NCBI GenBank assembly: GCA_018816805.1
Contig: JAHIVE010000035.1
Coordinates: 62,001-126,000 of the forward strand
Reading direction: 5' to 3'
From: Patescibacteria group bacterium
Lineage (GTDB): Bacteria; Patescibacteriota; Gracilibacteria; UBA1369; 2-02-FULL-48-14
Length of the DNA: 64,000 nucleotides
Shown here: positions 17,583 through 27,031 of the stretch, in pieces
Layout: each line of letters begins with the position of its first letter
Numbering within the stretch: the stretch's first letter is position 1
Translations under genes and position numbers: made by a program
The notes under the pieces: generated by a model
What the model was told of the DNA's origin: nothing
The model's input: the letters and a program-made list of their open reading frames with translations, nothing else
The model's database searches: none

Positions 17583-18857
17583 TTATGCGGTTTTGTCAAG
17601 GTTCTTGACGAGTTGGCGGAAGGTTTCGCCGCGGACTTTGTAATTTTCGAACTGGTCTAAGGAGGCGCAGGCGGGGGAGAGGAGTACGACTTCATCCGGG
17701 CGGGCGTGCTTTTTGAGGTAGGCGAAGGCGCCTTGGAGAGAATGGACGTGGATGAATTTGTCGGGGTCGTTGATTGAGGAGGCGAGGCGTGTGGCAGTTT
17801 GGCCAATGAGCAGGACTTTTTTTAGATTTTTGGCGGTTACGACTGCGCGGCCCCAGTCTGTGAAGTCTGAATGTTTTTCACTGCCGCCGGCTATTAAGTA
17901 GAGGGGCTCTTGGAATGCTTTGATGGCCGCAATTGAGGTTTCCGGGGTGGTTGAGAAAGAGTCGTTGAAATATTGGACCCCCTGATGGGTGGCTACGAAC
18001 TCTAGGCGATGCGGGAGACCGGTGAACTCGCGTAGGGTTTTTTTGATGGTTTGGGGTTTGACGTTTAGGAGCGTTGCTGCGAGAGCTGCGGGGAGAACGT
18101 TTTCAAGGTTGTGGGCGCCGCGGAGGGCGACGTCTTTGGTGGTGGCAACCTGCTTGCTTAGGACTATTATTTTGTCATTGTCCAGGTGGGCGCCCTCAAC
18201 GGGATCTATGGTTGAGTAGTAGAGTTTTTCGCCCGCGCCGAGCTTGGCGAAGGCGCGGGAGCCTTCGTAGTCACCGTTTAGGATTGCAAAATCTTCTGCC
18301 AGCTGATGACTGACAATAGATTTTTTGGCGTCGTGGTAGGCTTCAACGCTGGGATGATAGTCCAGATGGTCTGAGGTGGTGTTGAGGACAATTGCAATGT
18401 GCGGGCTTTGCGGCAGATCTTCCAGTTGAAAGGAGGAAAGTTCAAGGACGACGAGGCTTTCTTGCGTTAGGTCGTCAAGGAAATCCAAGGGCGGGTCTCC
18501 AATATTGCCGCCAAGGTGGGCGCGGTGGCCTTCGTTTTTCAAAATTTTGTAGAGGAGGGTTGAGGTGGTGCCTTTTCCTTTTGTGCCCGTGACGCCGATA
18601 ATGGGGCAGGGGCAGTGTTCGAAAAAGTAGCGCGTAACAGAATTGAGGCGGCTGAGGGAGGCTTGGATTTCAGGGCGGTCAAAGCGGATGCCGGGGGAGC
18701 GGAAAATTGTGTCAAAGGGGGTGAGGTCTTTGAAGGCAGCGGGGTCGTCTTTTTCATCAAGAACGGTTACTTTGTAGCCGTGTTTTTTGAGGTAGGCTTC
18801 TGCGGATTTGCCTTCAATGCCGTGGCCGAGAATGGCGATGTGTAAATTTTTTCCCAT
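17583..18857 (-). CDS. murD: UDP-N-acetylmuramoylalanine--D-glutamate ligase
   Basis: A 424-residue Mur ligase that adds D-Glu to UDP-MurNAc-L-Ala in peptidoglycan synthesis. The ATP-binding loop GVTGTKGKGTTS is at residues 88-99, preceded by the N-terminal Rossmann motif ILGHGIEGKSA. The middle contains LELSSFQLED, which fits the substrate region of MurD, and the C-terminal domain ends with LLSPACASLDQFENYKVRGE, a MurD hallmark. TAGAAT on the minus strand upstream leaves a short leader. Confidence 0.95.
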   Translation of the reverse strand: MGKNLHIAILGHGIEGKSAEAYLKKHGYKVTVLDEKDDPAAFKDLTPFDTIFRSPGIRFDRPEIQASLSRLNSVTRYFFEHCPCPIIGVTGTKGKGTTSTLLYKILKNEGHRAHLGGNIGDPPLDFLDDLTQESLVVLELSSFQLEDLPQSPHIAIVLNTTSDHLDYHPSVEAYHDAKKSIVSHQLAEDFAILNGDYEGSRAFAKLGAGEKLYYSTIDPVEGAHLDNDKIIVLSKQVATTKDVALRGAHNLENVLPAALAATLLNVKPQTIKKTLREFTGLPHRLEFVATHQGVQYFNDSFSTTPETSIAAIKAFQEPLYLIAGGSEKHSDFTDWGRAVVTAKNLKKVLLIGQTATRLASSINDPDKFIHVHSLQGAFAYLKKHARPDEVVLLSPACASLDQFENYKVRGETFRQLVKNLDKTA

Positions 18858-18895
18858 GTGCTTTGCTGCCCGGATTCTATCACAAAAATTGCTGA

Positions 18896-19615
18896 TTATT
18901 TAGAGTCTAGTTCGGTAAGTTTGTTGAAAAGCATTTCAAGTGCGGCGTCGACGGCCATTTGTGGATTTTCGAAGGCATGCTGTGAGTCTTCGTTTGCAAT
19001 AATTGCAAAGCTGTTCTTTCTCTGTCCTTTCCAGGGGTCACAGGCAATAAGATAACCGCTGTACCAGACGTCTTCCTCATTTTTGCGGTTAAATAAAATG
19101 CTCACTTCTGCGGGTTGGTCGTTGCAGTCACGATCAAGGCCATAGTGGCGATCAAGCTTGCTTATGAGGACAAAAGATGTGGTTTCTTTGCCGTCTTTTG
19201 TTTTAATAAATTGCCAATTGTTTATGGTGGAAACGAGCGGCTGAGATGCGTTGAAGCTCAGGCCCTCTGTTAACGGCGGTACCAATACATTATTTCCAAA
19301 GGCAAGTCCTGCTCCAAGTGTAGCCGTGCCCAAAGCGCCTGTACCCAAGCCTGCTGCTCCAGAAAGCAAAGCTGCAAAAGCGGCTTTTTTTAGTGAAATT
19401 GTTCGCGGAGGCGTTGGTTCTTGTGCTTCAATTATTCGTTTTGCGCCAACAATTTCTCCGGCAACAAGGTCTTGCGGCGACTGAGCGTCCAGCGCAGCTC
19501 CGTCTCTGCCGGTTTTAATAGTCTCTTCTTCATGGGCTTCAGTTCCCCAGCCGGGGTCGTTGAAATCTACTTTTTTATCGGAAGCGTTTAAGTCGATTGT
19601 GGGTTTTTTTGGCAT
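18896..19615 (-). CDS. Hypothetical protein with one membrane segment
   Basis: A 239-residue protein of unknown function. A hydrophilic N-terminal part of about 70 residues is followed by a hydrophobic Gly/Ala-rich segment (AAFAALLSGAAGLGTGALG and onwards, residues 76-108), then a likely extracytoplasmic domain of about 125 residues that has two Cys (CND and ACDP) able to form a disulfide. It is on the opposite strand from RNase J and transcribed away from it. Confidence 0.6.
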   Translation of the reverse strand: MPKKPTIDLNASDKKVDFNDPGWGTEAHEEETIKTGRDGAALDAQSPQDLVAGEIVGAKRIIEAQEPTPPRTISLKKAAFAALLSGAAGLGTGALGTATLGAGLAFGNNVLVPPLTEGLSFNASQPLVSTINNWQFIKTKDGKETTSFVLISKLDRHYGLDRDCNDQPAEVSILFNRKNEEDVWYSGYLIACDPWKGQRKNSFAIIANEDSQHAFENPQMAVDAALEMLFNKLTELDSK

Positions 19616-19680
19616 CGTTTAGTGGGAAAAGTATGGCTAGGTTGCCAATTGGGCTGCCTTTTGTCAAGCTGCTCATGCTA

Positions 19681-19709
19681 TTTACATCAGGTTTGGGTTT
19701 TGCTATACT
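19681..19709 (+). promoter_or_regulatory. Strong promoter of rnj
   Basis: TTTACA (19681-19686), 17-bp spacer, TATACT (19704-19709). It gives an unusually long leader of about 115 nt for this window. Confidence 0.8.
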
Positions 19710-19756
19710 TATTGTGAGGTAGAAAAAACGAGGGAAGAAGACAAATTAACTAATTA

Positions 19757-19789
19757 ATGATAAAACGAAGAAAATTCGACCAAAAATAA
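19757..19789 (+). promoter_or_regulatory. Short upstream ORF and hairpin in the rnj leader
   Basis: A 10-codon ORF (MIKRRKFDQK, stop TAA) lies in the leader and is followed at about 19797-19810 by a CGCC/GGCG stem with an A-rich loop and a short T-run (gggctttt). The layout is that of a leader-peptide attenuator, but the stem is only 4 bp. Confidence 0.35.
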
Positions 19790-19830
19790 CCTGTTCGCCA
19801 AAAAAGGCGGGCTTTTAACAATAAAAAAAT

Positions 19831-21723
19831 ATGAACAGTAAAATGGATAAATTATCGAAGTGGCTCAAATCAACCGTGCAGGGCGGGGATACTGCTCCAC
19901 TAGAGGCTAAGAAGCCCGAAAACAAACCTACAAATAAACCTTATAAAAAGCCGTACAAAAAGCCTCAAAAACAACAGGGGTCGCATGGAAAAAACAAACC
20001 ACAGCAGAGGGGGAGAAAGCAGCCTTCGACAAGTAGGAAGCCGTCATTTATGCCGGTACACCGCAATGTTCTCAGGGTAATCCCAATTGGCGGGCTTGAA
20101 GAGGTGGGGAAGAACTCAATGGTTCTTGAATATGAGGAAGATATTTTGGTGATTGATATGGGATTTCAGTTTCCGGAAGATGAGATGCTTGGAGTGGATT
20201 ATGTGGTGCCGGACGTGAAGTATCTCACGGAGCGAAAGGACCGAATTAAGGCAATTGTGATTACGCATGGGCATATGGACCACATTGGTGGCCTGCCATA
20301 TGTTCTTCCGGACCTTGGATTCCCGGATGTTTATGCGCCAAGACTGGCGGCCGGTCTGATTGAGCGGATTTTGGGTGAGCATAAGATGCTGAAACGAGTG
20401 AATTTGAAGGTTATTGATGACAAGCAGGTTTACCGGTTTGGGGTGTTTGAACTGGAGTATTTCCACGTAAATCATTCAATTCCGGACTCAAAGGGGCTCA
20501 CCGTGAGCACGCCGGACGGCTCCAGAATTGTGCATACCGGCGACTTTAAATTTGATTTTACTCCGGCGGATGGTGTGCCTTCTGATATTGGGAAAATTAC
20601 TTCCATTGGAAAGAGGGGTGTGAACGTGCTGTTTTCTGATAGTACAAATGCGACCAAGCCGGGACACACGCTGTCCGAGCGGGTGGTTGCGGAAAGTTTG
20701 AGTAGTGCAATTGAGGATGCGGAGGGGCGAATTGTTATTGCTTCGTTCTCTTCTTTGATTGGACGAATTCAGCAAATTATTGATTTTGCGGCTGAGCATG
20801 GTCGGAAGGTTTTCTTTTCCGGTCGCAGCATGATTCAGAATGTGGAAATTGCCAGGCGACTTGGGTTTATGAGGTTTACGGACAGTCTTGTTCGGCCAAT
20901 TCAAGAAGTAAATAATTTTGCTCCAAACCAGGTTTTGGTGATTACGACCGGCAGCCAAGGTGAGCCTATGGCGGCTTTGTCACGCATGGCGAATGACAGC
21001 CATGCACAGGTAAAAATCCAGAAAGGCGACACTGTTGTTGTGAGCGCTTCTCCAATAATGGGGAACGAGATGGCGGTTGCGTTTTTGGTGGATAAATTGG
21101 CGCGACTGGGGGCGCGAGTGATTCATAATGCAATTATGGATATTCACACTTCCGGGCACGGGAACCAGGAGGATTTGAAGATGATGATGAGCCTTGTTCG
21201 TCCGGACCATTTGGTGCCAATTCATGGAAATTACTACATGAGGTCTGCGCATGCGGAGCTTGGGCGGCAGATGGGGCTTACAGATTCTAACGTGCATTTG
21301 ATGGATAACGGGAATGTTATTGAGGTTCGAAAAGGCGCGGTTTCGTTCAAGAAAGAGGATATTAAGGTTAAGTATGTGGTTGTGGACGGGCATGGAGTGG
21401 GAGATCTTGGTTCGCAGGTTTTGAAGGACCGCGAGGCTATGGCAGAGAATGGCGTGGTGACGATTTTGTTTAAGGTTCGCGGGAAAAAGATGGTTGGGAA
21501 TCCGGTTGTGATTACGAACGGATTTGTATACCAGAAAGAAACCGAGAAGATTGTGGCGGAAATTGAGCGTGAAGCGCGGAAGGCGTTTAATGATTTTCAT
21601 AAGACGCGGCCGGCCGGGAAAACGGGAGATCTTGAGCGGCACATTAAAAGTGCGGTTTTGGGATATATTGTGAGGCGGCTGGACAGAAGGCCGCTGGTTT
21701 CTCCGCACATGGTGAGGGTGTGA
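19831..21723 (+). CDS. rnj: Ribonuclease J
   Basis: A 630-residue metallo-beta-lactamase/beta-CASP nuclease for mRNA decay and rRNA maturation. The zinc motif HGHMDH starts at residue 146 and later parts show HTGDFKFDFTP, SDSTNA, TTGSQGEP and the C-terminal HTSGHG. The core begins at about residue 80 (RVIPIGGLEEVGKN). It is preceded by a basic, Lys/Pro/Gln-rich extension of about 75 residues that is likely disordered and may bind RNA or partners. Start ATG at 19831; an internal Met at residue 5 is possible. Confidence 0.95.
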   Translation: MNSKMDKLSKWLKSTVQGGDTAPLEAKKPENKPTNKPYKKPYKKPQKQQGSHGKNKPQQRGRKQPSTSRKPSFMPVHRNVLRVIPIGGLEEVGKNSMVLEYEEDILVIDMGFQFPEDEMLGVDYVVPDVKYLTERKDRIKAIVITHGHMDHIGGLPYVLPDLGFPDVYAPRLAAGLIERILGEHKMLKRVNLKVIDDKQVYRFGVFELEYFHVNHSIPDSKGLTVSTPDGSRIVHTGDFKFDFTPADGVPSDIGKITSIGKRGVNVLFSDSTNATKPGHTLSERVVAESLSSAIEDAEGRIVIASFSSLIGRIQQIIDFAAEHGRKVFFSGRSMIQNVEIARRLGFMRFTDSLVRPIQEVNNFAPNQVLVITTGSQGEPMAALSRMANDSHAQVKIQKGDTVVVSASPIMGNEMAVAFLVDKLARLGARVIHNAIMDIHTSGHGNQEDLKMMMSLVRPDHLVPIHGNYYMRSAHAELGRQMGLTDSNVHLMDNGNVIEVRKGAVSFKKEDIKVKYVVVDGHGVGDLGSQVLKDREAMAENGVVTILFKVRGKKMVGNPVVITNGFVYQKETEKIVAEIEREARKAFNDFHKTRPAGKTGDLERHIKSAVLGYIVRRLDRRPLVSPHMVRV

Positions 21724-22166
21724 AAAATGTGCAAAACCTTGGCAACCATTGTGCAAAGTTTTTGACAAAGTTTTGCACGACCAAAATTTGGGGGGGCGGT
21801 GAGAAGCGGACAATTTGCGGTGTGGTTTTTGCGGGGCGGGGATGATTTTAGTGGAAAAATTGTTTGGTGTGCACGTGTTTTGCACTGTGTCTACACTGTT
21901 TGCACGAGTTTTGCACAACGGTGCGTCTCAACGGGTTAAAGTTTTGCACAATTGTTTTTGTTCTTCCTGATGAAATTAGCTTAGAAAGTATATTTTGCCA
22001 TAAAAAATATGTGGTTTTTGCGGCTAAAAGGGGGTGGTTGGCAAGATGGTACTAATAACAACTACTCTTTTTATATATTTATTATCTATTAATAAAAAAC
22101 GCGTGGACATGTGTAAAAAAATTTGATTCCATTAAGGAAGATTTCTTCGCTTTAAAAACACAAAAT
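21724..22166. other. Candidate replication origin or DnaA-box cluster upstream of dnaN
   Basis: A 443-bp non-coding region. At least seven near copies of a 9-mer of the form TTTTGCAC(A/G/T) are found within 225 bp: minus strand at 21728-21736 and 21750-21758, plus strand at 21771-21779, 21878-21886, 21898-21906, 21909-21917 and 21942-21950. TTTTGCACA differs from the DnaA box TTATCCACA at two positions. The boxes are followed at about 22067-22100 by a strongly AT-rich stretch that could be an unwinding element, and then by dnaN. The dnaA gene is not adjacent. Confidence 0.55.
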
Positions 22167-23270
22167 ATGAAACTTTCTTGTTCACAGAATGACCTTTCTT
22201 CGGCACTTTCAGTTGTTAACAGAGCCGTTTCACAAAATAACACTTTGCCGGTTTTGAACAATATTTTACTTAGGGCTGAAAAAGGAAGACTTTCTTTAAG
22301 TTCAACGAATTTGGAGATTGCAATTAATGCAACAATTGAAGCTAATATTAAAACGGAAGGATCAATAACTGTTCCTGCAAAGACCATTAATTCTTATGTT
22401 CCGCTTTTGAAAGATGAATCGGTTGGGCTTTCGCTCAAAGGAGAAACCACTCTTGAGATTGAATCATTGGGGTCTGACACAAAAATGAAAGGAATTCCAA
22501 GCGAAGAGTTTCCGAGCCTGCCAAAAATTGAAGGAGCTCAAAGTTTCTTTTTGCCGGCCGCTGCACTTAAGGATGCAATTGAACAGGTTGCATTTTCGGC
22601 ATCAACAAATATTTCAAGACCGGTTTTGACAGGCGTTTTGTGGAAAATTGATGGTGACAAAATGAGGCTAGTCGCGACCGATTCATATAGACTTTCTGAA
22701 AAAACTTTGGTTTTTGAGAAGGACACGGGAGTTAAAATGGAAATGATTGTTCCTTCTCGCACTACGCAGGAGCTTGCAAAGATTTTAGCGGGCAGCGAAG
22801 AGAAAGAATTGGAGGTTTTAGCCAGCAAGAATCAGGTTATGTTTAAAATTGGTGGAATTGAGGTTATTTCTAGGTTGATTGACGGAAACTATCCGGACTA
22901 TGAGAAGATATTGCCGGAAAGTTCTAAGGTTGTTGCTAATCTGAAGGCGGATGATTTTGCGTTGGCACTAAAAAAAGTTTTGGTGATTGTTAAAGAAAAC
23001 AACAACAGCGTTAGGATTAGGGTTTCAGGAGACAAGCTTATGATTTTGAGTGACGAAACACAGGTTGGGGAAGGTAATGTGGAGTTGGCTTTAGGCTCAA
23101 AAAGTGGGGAGGCGGAAGTTGCTCTAAACGCACAATATTTGGTGGATGTTTTGGGACACATTGGGGGGGCGGAAGTAAATTTTGGCTTGAATGATGGCCT
23201 GTCACCTGTTATGGTTGTGCCTGCAACTTCAGAAGATTATGTGCATATCATTATGCCGCTGAAGATTTAA
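22167..23270 (+). CDS. dnaN: DNA polymerase III beta subunit (sliding clamp)
   Basis: A 367-residue clamp of three similar domains, normal length. The N-terminus MKLSCSQNDLSSALSVVNRA, the central SFSASTNISRPVLTGVLW-type region and the C-terminal VMVVPATSEDYVHIIMPLKI-like end (P-x-x-MPLKI) are characteristic. It encircles DNA and tethers polymerase and other proteins, possibly including the exonuclease at 6707-7633, which ends in a clamp motif. It follows the putative origin region and precedes a structured inverted repeat. Confidence 0.97.
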   Translation: MKLSCSQNDLSSALSVVNRAVSQNNTLPVLNNILLRAEKGRLSLSSTNLEIAINATIEANIKTEGSITVPAKTINSYVPLLKDESVGLSLKGETTLEIESLGSDTKMKGIPSEEFPSLPKIEGAQSFFLPAAALKDAIEQVAFSASTNISRPVLTGVLWKIDGDKMRLVATDSYRLSEKTLVFEKDTGVKMEMIVPSRTTQELAKILAGSEEKELEVLASKNQVMFKIGGIEVISRLIDGNYPDYEKILPESSKVVANLKADDFALALKKVLVIVKENNNSVRIRVSGDKLMILSDETQVGEGNVELALGSKSGEAEVALNAQYLVDVLGHIGGAEVNFGLNDGLSPVMVVPATSEDYVHIIMPLKI

Positions 23271-23278
23271 TATTTTGA

Positions 23279-23443
23279 GGACCCTATTAAACGGGGCCCT
23301 CGCAAAATAAAAATGAACCTTTTGACCAACTGCTTCGTTAAGACTTCTCAACGTATCTCGTTTGATACGCTTTCGTCTTCTTGCCCTGTAGTTGGCCAAA
23401 ATATTTTATTTTTATTAAAACCCGACCCCGTTTAATAGGGTCC
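23279..23443. repeat. 165-bp nested inverted repeat between dnaN and mfd
   Basis: The outer arms are a perfect 18-bp inverted repeat: 23279-23296 pairs with 23426-23443 (GGACCCTATTAAACGGGG and its complement). Inside lie further paired arms in order: 23306-23314 with 23408-23416 (AATAAAAAT), 23320-23331 with 23390-23401 (TTTTGACCAACT, one mismatch), 23340-23344 with 23375-23379 (AAGAC), and a terminal hairpin CGTATC-TCGTTT-GATACG (23352-23369). A T-run follows the right outer arm directly (23444-23449), ending at the mfd start. It could be a terminator, a structured RNA or a small mobile palindrome. Confidence 0.85.
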
Positions 23444-23449
23444 TTTTTT

Positions 23450-26400
23450 GTGAAAGATTGTAGACATCTTATTACGCTCTTCCCTCAAGGGCAGAATCTT
23501 GCGGTGGTAGAGCAGTTTGGAAGAGACGGGTACACGTCTGTTTCTGGCAGCGGAAATTATTCCTCAAAGGCTTTTTTGGTGGCTGATATTTTAAGAGACT
23601 CTAAAGAAATAAATAATGTTATTTGGATCTGTTCGAACCATGCTGAAAAGGAGCACGTTGAGAGGGCTATTTCACTTTGGGGGGATACGCAGGTTTATGA
23701 TTTTGAATATGAAGAAAACCCACTTCACGACAAAGAGATTAATCACAAAAACAGAGTACGAATTATGGAGCTTATTAGCTTGGTTGCAAACAAAAGCAAG
23801 TCCACTTTTTTTACAATAGAATACAGGGATCTTTTTAGAGCTTACCCCAATTTGCTTGATGTTGAGCGTGGAAAAATTACTGTCAAAATTGGTGATGAAA
23901 TTGACCCGGTTCCGTTTTTTGAAAGACTTATTGAGGTGGAATATGAGGCTTCAATGGACGCATATGTTGAAAAAGGGCAGTATTTCAGGCTGGGTGATGT
24001 TCTTACTATTTGGCCCGTCAACAGTGATTTCCCCCTTAGGCTTGAGATTGGTTTTGATAAAGTTGAGAAGATTTCTTTGTTTGATCAGGCCGAAAAGAAA
24101 GATATTCATGAAATTGATGCTATTGAAATTTACCCAATTTCTACTGGACAGTGGGCAACTTCGCTCTTGAGTTATTTTGGGCAGGACTCCTTGGTTATTG
24201 ATGACGAATTGGAGTATCCGGATTCTGAGGCAGAGGAGTTTGAAAAAGCAATGAGCCACCGAGATCCGCAGTCCAGATATTTGGAGTTTAGGTCTTTTAT
24301 GGAGGAGACGCCGTATCATCATCACCTCCATTATCTTTCGATCTTGAAATACCACAGCCCTGCTGATTTTGTTTCTGATCTTAGGGATAAGGTGACGCAA
24401 GATTGGCGAGTGATGATTTTTAGCAAGCACGTGGAAAAATACAAAGGCCTTTTGGACGATAAAAATATAAGCCACGAGGTTTGGGAAAAAGGAGGCAGCG
24501 TGAAGGGAGATGGGGTAACGATTTTTAAAGTTGAACAAGAAGAGGTTTTTCCACAAAACTTTCAGAATCCCGCCCTGAAGTTTGCTGTTTTGTCTGATCG
24601 GGATATTGGTGGTTTTGGCGAAGAGCAGCAGAAGAGGCCAGAGCACCAGAAAGTTTATTTGGACTTTTTGACGGGACTTAAGGTTGGTGACTTTGTTGTT
24701 CATTCCGACCACGGGATCGGGCAGTTTTTAGGTTTGGATAAACGCACAATTGATGAAGTAACGCGTGAGTATTTGAAAATTGGCTATGCGGAAAATGACA
24801 AGCTTTTTGTGCCGATTGATCAGGCAGACAAGGTTTCAAAATTTATTGGGGCCGGCGACAGGGCGCCAAAGTTGACGCGACTGGGCAGCGCGGAATGGAA
24901 TACAATGCAGACTCGCGTTAAGAAGGAAACTGAGAAAATTGCCAAAGAACTTCTGGAGCTTTATGCGGAGCGAGAGCAGTCAAAGGGTTACAAATATTCA
25001 GAAGACAGCACTTCCATGCTTAAATTTGAGGAAGACTTTGTTTATGAGGAAACTCCCGGACAGCTAAGGGCAATTTTGGACGTAAAGCGCGACATGGAAC
25101 AAAAGAAACCAATGGACAGGCTTGTTTGTGGTGACGTTGGATTTGGGAAAACAGAGGTTGCAATGCGTGCGGCGTTTAAGGCAGCTCAAGACCAAAAACA
25201 GGTTGCAATTGTTGCGCCAATTACAATCTTGGCAGATCAACATTATAAAAGCTTTGTAAAAAGGATGGAGAACCATGATGTTAGGATTGAGATGCTTAGC
25301 AGGTTTAGGTCCGGGGCTGAGCAGAAAAAGATTTTAAAGAAGCTTGAGAGGGGAGAAATTGACATCATTATTGGAACCCATAGGCTTTTACAGCCGGATG
25401 TCCATTTTAAAGATTTGGGGCTGGTTATTATTGATGAAGAGCAGCGATTTGGTGTCAAACAAAAGGAAAAGCTTAAGGAAATGAGGACTGAAGTTGACAT
25501 TTTGACTTTGACAGCCACGCCCATTCCGCGAACTTTGAACATCTCTTTGCATGGGCTTAGGGACATTACAACGATTACCACGCCGCCGCCCGGTAGACTG
25601 CCAGTTGTGACGGAAGTTAGGCGGTTTTCTTTGGGGCTTATTAAAACGGTAATTGAAAAGGAGCTTGAGAGAGGTGGCCAGATCTATTTTTTACACAATC
25701 GTGTCCAGACAATTGAAGATATGGCGGCAAAATTGCGCAGTTTGATTCCAAAGGCGAAGTTTGTGGTGACTCACGGAAAGCTCCGGCCGGACGAGCTGGA
25801 GAAGAGGATTTTGGCGTTTAAAAACAAGGAATACGACGTTTTGGTGAGTTCGACGATCATTGAAAACGGAATTGATTTGGCGAACGCGAACACTTTGATT
25901 GTGAATAATGCGGAGAGGTTCGGGCTTGCACAGTTGTATCAATTGCGGGGGCGAGTCGGACGGTCAAAAACGCAGGCGTACGCGTACTTTTTGTACCACA
26001 TGAAGAGACTTCCGCTCGACGCGAAAAAACGTCTGAGAGCGATTGTTGAGGCGTCTGAATTGGGCGCAGGATTCCAGATTGCCATGAAGGATTTGGAAAT
26101 TAGAGGCGCGGGGGATATTTTGGGCGCGAATCAATCCGGAGCTATCAATGTGGTTGGAGTTTCGCACTTTGTGAGGATGTTGAATCAGGCGGTGGACGCA
26201 ATGAAGGCGGGAAGGAAAATTGAGAAGGAGGAAGGCGTGCCGGAAGTTACAATTGAGATTCCGCTTCCCGCTTATATTCCGGATGAATATATTGTGTCGT
26301 CCAAGGAGAAAATTTCCGTTTACCAGAAATTGGCGTCTGCGGATACCAGCGAATATTTGGTCGAACTTAAGAAGGAGCTTTTGGAAGATTATGGGAAGAT

Positions 26401-26722
26401 GCCGGAGGAGGTTGCGAATTTGTTCAGGGTTTTGGACATCAAGTTGCACGCCAAGAAGGCGGGAGTGTCTAACGTGAAGGCTGAGAATGTCCACTCGCAA
26501 GAGGACAGGCAGATTGTGCTGCAAGTGACAGGGCGGGTTAAGCCGGCGAATATTATGTCGCTTTTGGACTACAATGATGCGTGGCAAATTAGCGGCTCTA
26601 AGCTGAAAATTACGTTTGAGAAATTGGGCTTGAACTGGGTGGAAGAGCTCAGGAAGTCTTTGGTGGCGCTGGGGAAGAAGATCAAGAATATGCCCGGGGA
26701 GGAGGCGGAGAAAGAGGGTTAG
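23450..26722 (+). CDS. mfd: Transcription-repair coupling factor
   Basis: About 1090 residues. Mfd displaces stalled RNA polymerase and recruits UvrA. Order of parts: UvrB-like N-terminal domain (to about 330), the RNA polymerase interaction domain with VGDFVVHSDHGIGQF near 414, then the SF2 motor with Walker A GDVGFGKTE near 560, DEEQ near 660, TATPIPRTL and the motif VI region QLRGRVGRSKTQAYAYFLY, and the TRCF C-terminal domain. The GTG at 23450 is chosen because it begins right after the inverted repeat and its T-run; no ATG fits better. Its stop shares TTAG with the next convergent gene. Confidence 0.96.
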   Translation: MKDCRHLITLFPQGQNLAVVEQFGRDGYTSVSGSGNYSSKAFLVADILRDSKEINNVIWICSNHAEKEHVERAISLWGDTQVYDFEYEENPLHDKEINHKNRVRIMELISLVANKSKSTFFTIEYRDLFRAYPNLLDVERGKITVKIGDEIDPVPFFERLIEVEYEASMDAYVEKGQYFRLGDVLTIWPVNSDFPLRLEIGFDKVEKISLFDQAEKKDIHEIDAIEIYPISTGQWATSLLSYFGQDSLVIDDELEYPDSEAEEFEKAMSHRDPQSRYLEFRSFMEETPYHHHLHYLSILKYHSPADFVSDLRDKVTQDWRVMIFSKHVEKYKGLLDDKNISHEVWEKGGSVKGDGVTIFKVEQEEVFPQNFQNPALKFAVLSDRDIGGFGEEQQKRPEHQKVYLDFLTGLKVGDFVVHSDHGIGQFLGLDKRTIDEVTREYLKIGYAENDKLFVPIDQADKVSKFIGAGDRAPKLTRLGSAEWNTMQTRVKKETEKIAKELLELYAEREQSKGYKYSEDSTSMLKFEEDFVYEETPGQLRAILDVKRDMEQKKPMDRLVCGDVGFGKTEVAMRAAFKAAQDQKQVAIVAPITILADQHYKSFVKRMENHDVRIEMLSRFRSGAEQKKILKKLERGEIDIIIGTHRLLQPDVHFKDLGLVIIDEEQRFGVKQKEKLKEMRTEVDILTLTATPIPRTLNISLHGLRDITTITTPPPGRLPVVTEVRRFSLGLIKTVIEKELERGGQIYFLHNRVQTIEDMAAKLRSLIPKAKFVVTHGKLRPDELEKRILAFKNKEYDVLVSSTIIENGIDLANANTLIVNNAERFGLAQLYQLRGRVGRSKTQAYAYFLYHMKRLPLDAKKRLRAIVEASELGAGFQIAMKDLEIRGAGDILGANQSGAINVVGVSHFVRMLNQAVDAMKAGRKIEKEEGVPEVTIEIPLPAYIPDEYIVSSKEKISVYQKLASADTSEYLVELKKELLEDYGKMPEEVANLFRVLDIKLHAKKAGVSNVKAENVHSQEDRQIVLQVTGRVKPANIMSLLDYNDAWQISGSKLKITFEKLGLNWVEELRKSLVALGKKIKNMPGEEAEKEG

Positions 26723-27006
26723 CCTTCTTCTTTTTTGCCGATTATTTTTTTAGCTGAAGAGATGAGCGAGTTCAGGTCTTTTGCGGGATTTATGTTTAAG
26801 TCAATTATGCCGGTTACGCCTTTTTGAAACGCATTTTCAATGAAATTGTTCTCATTTTCCAGGTTGATGCGGACGCGGGCCAAGTCCTCTGAGGAGAGGG
26901 TTTTTACGAACTCGCGGATCCCCGGTTTTTTGCTTTCTTCAAGCGCAGTTGATCGGTCGATCAGGGAGAGAACGACCCCGAGCTCATTTTGGTTTTCGTT
27001 TGCCAT
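26719..27006 (-). CDS. Small hypothetical helical protein
   Basis: A 95-residue soluble, mainly helical protein, not recognised. It has a strong promoter (TTGCCT-17-TATAAT) and a leader of about 20 nt. The stop overlaps that of mfd by 4 bp. Nothing points to a function. Confidence 0.65.
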   Translation of the reverse strand: MANENQNELGVVLSLIDRSTALEESKKPGIREFVKTLSSEDLARVRINLENENNFIENAFQKGVTGIIDLNINPAKDLNSLISSAKKIIGKKEEG

Positions 27007-27031
27007 ACATCTAACTCAAAATAATCTGTTA

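Noticed and set aside
23381..23449. N-terminal extension of Mfd inside the inverted repeat
   Set aside because: It would translate the structured element (PCSWPKYFIFIKTRPRLIG), does not resemble Mfd and needs a start inside a stem; GTG at 23450 is more likely.
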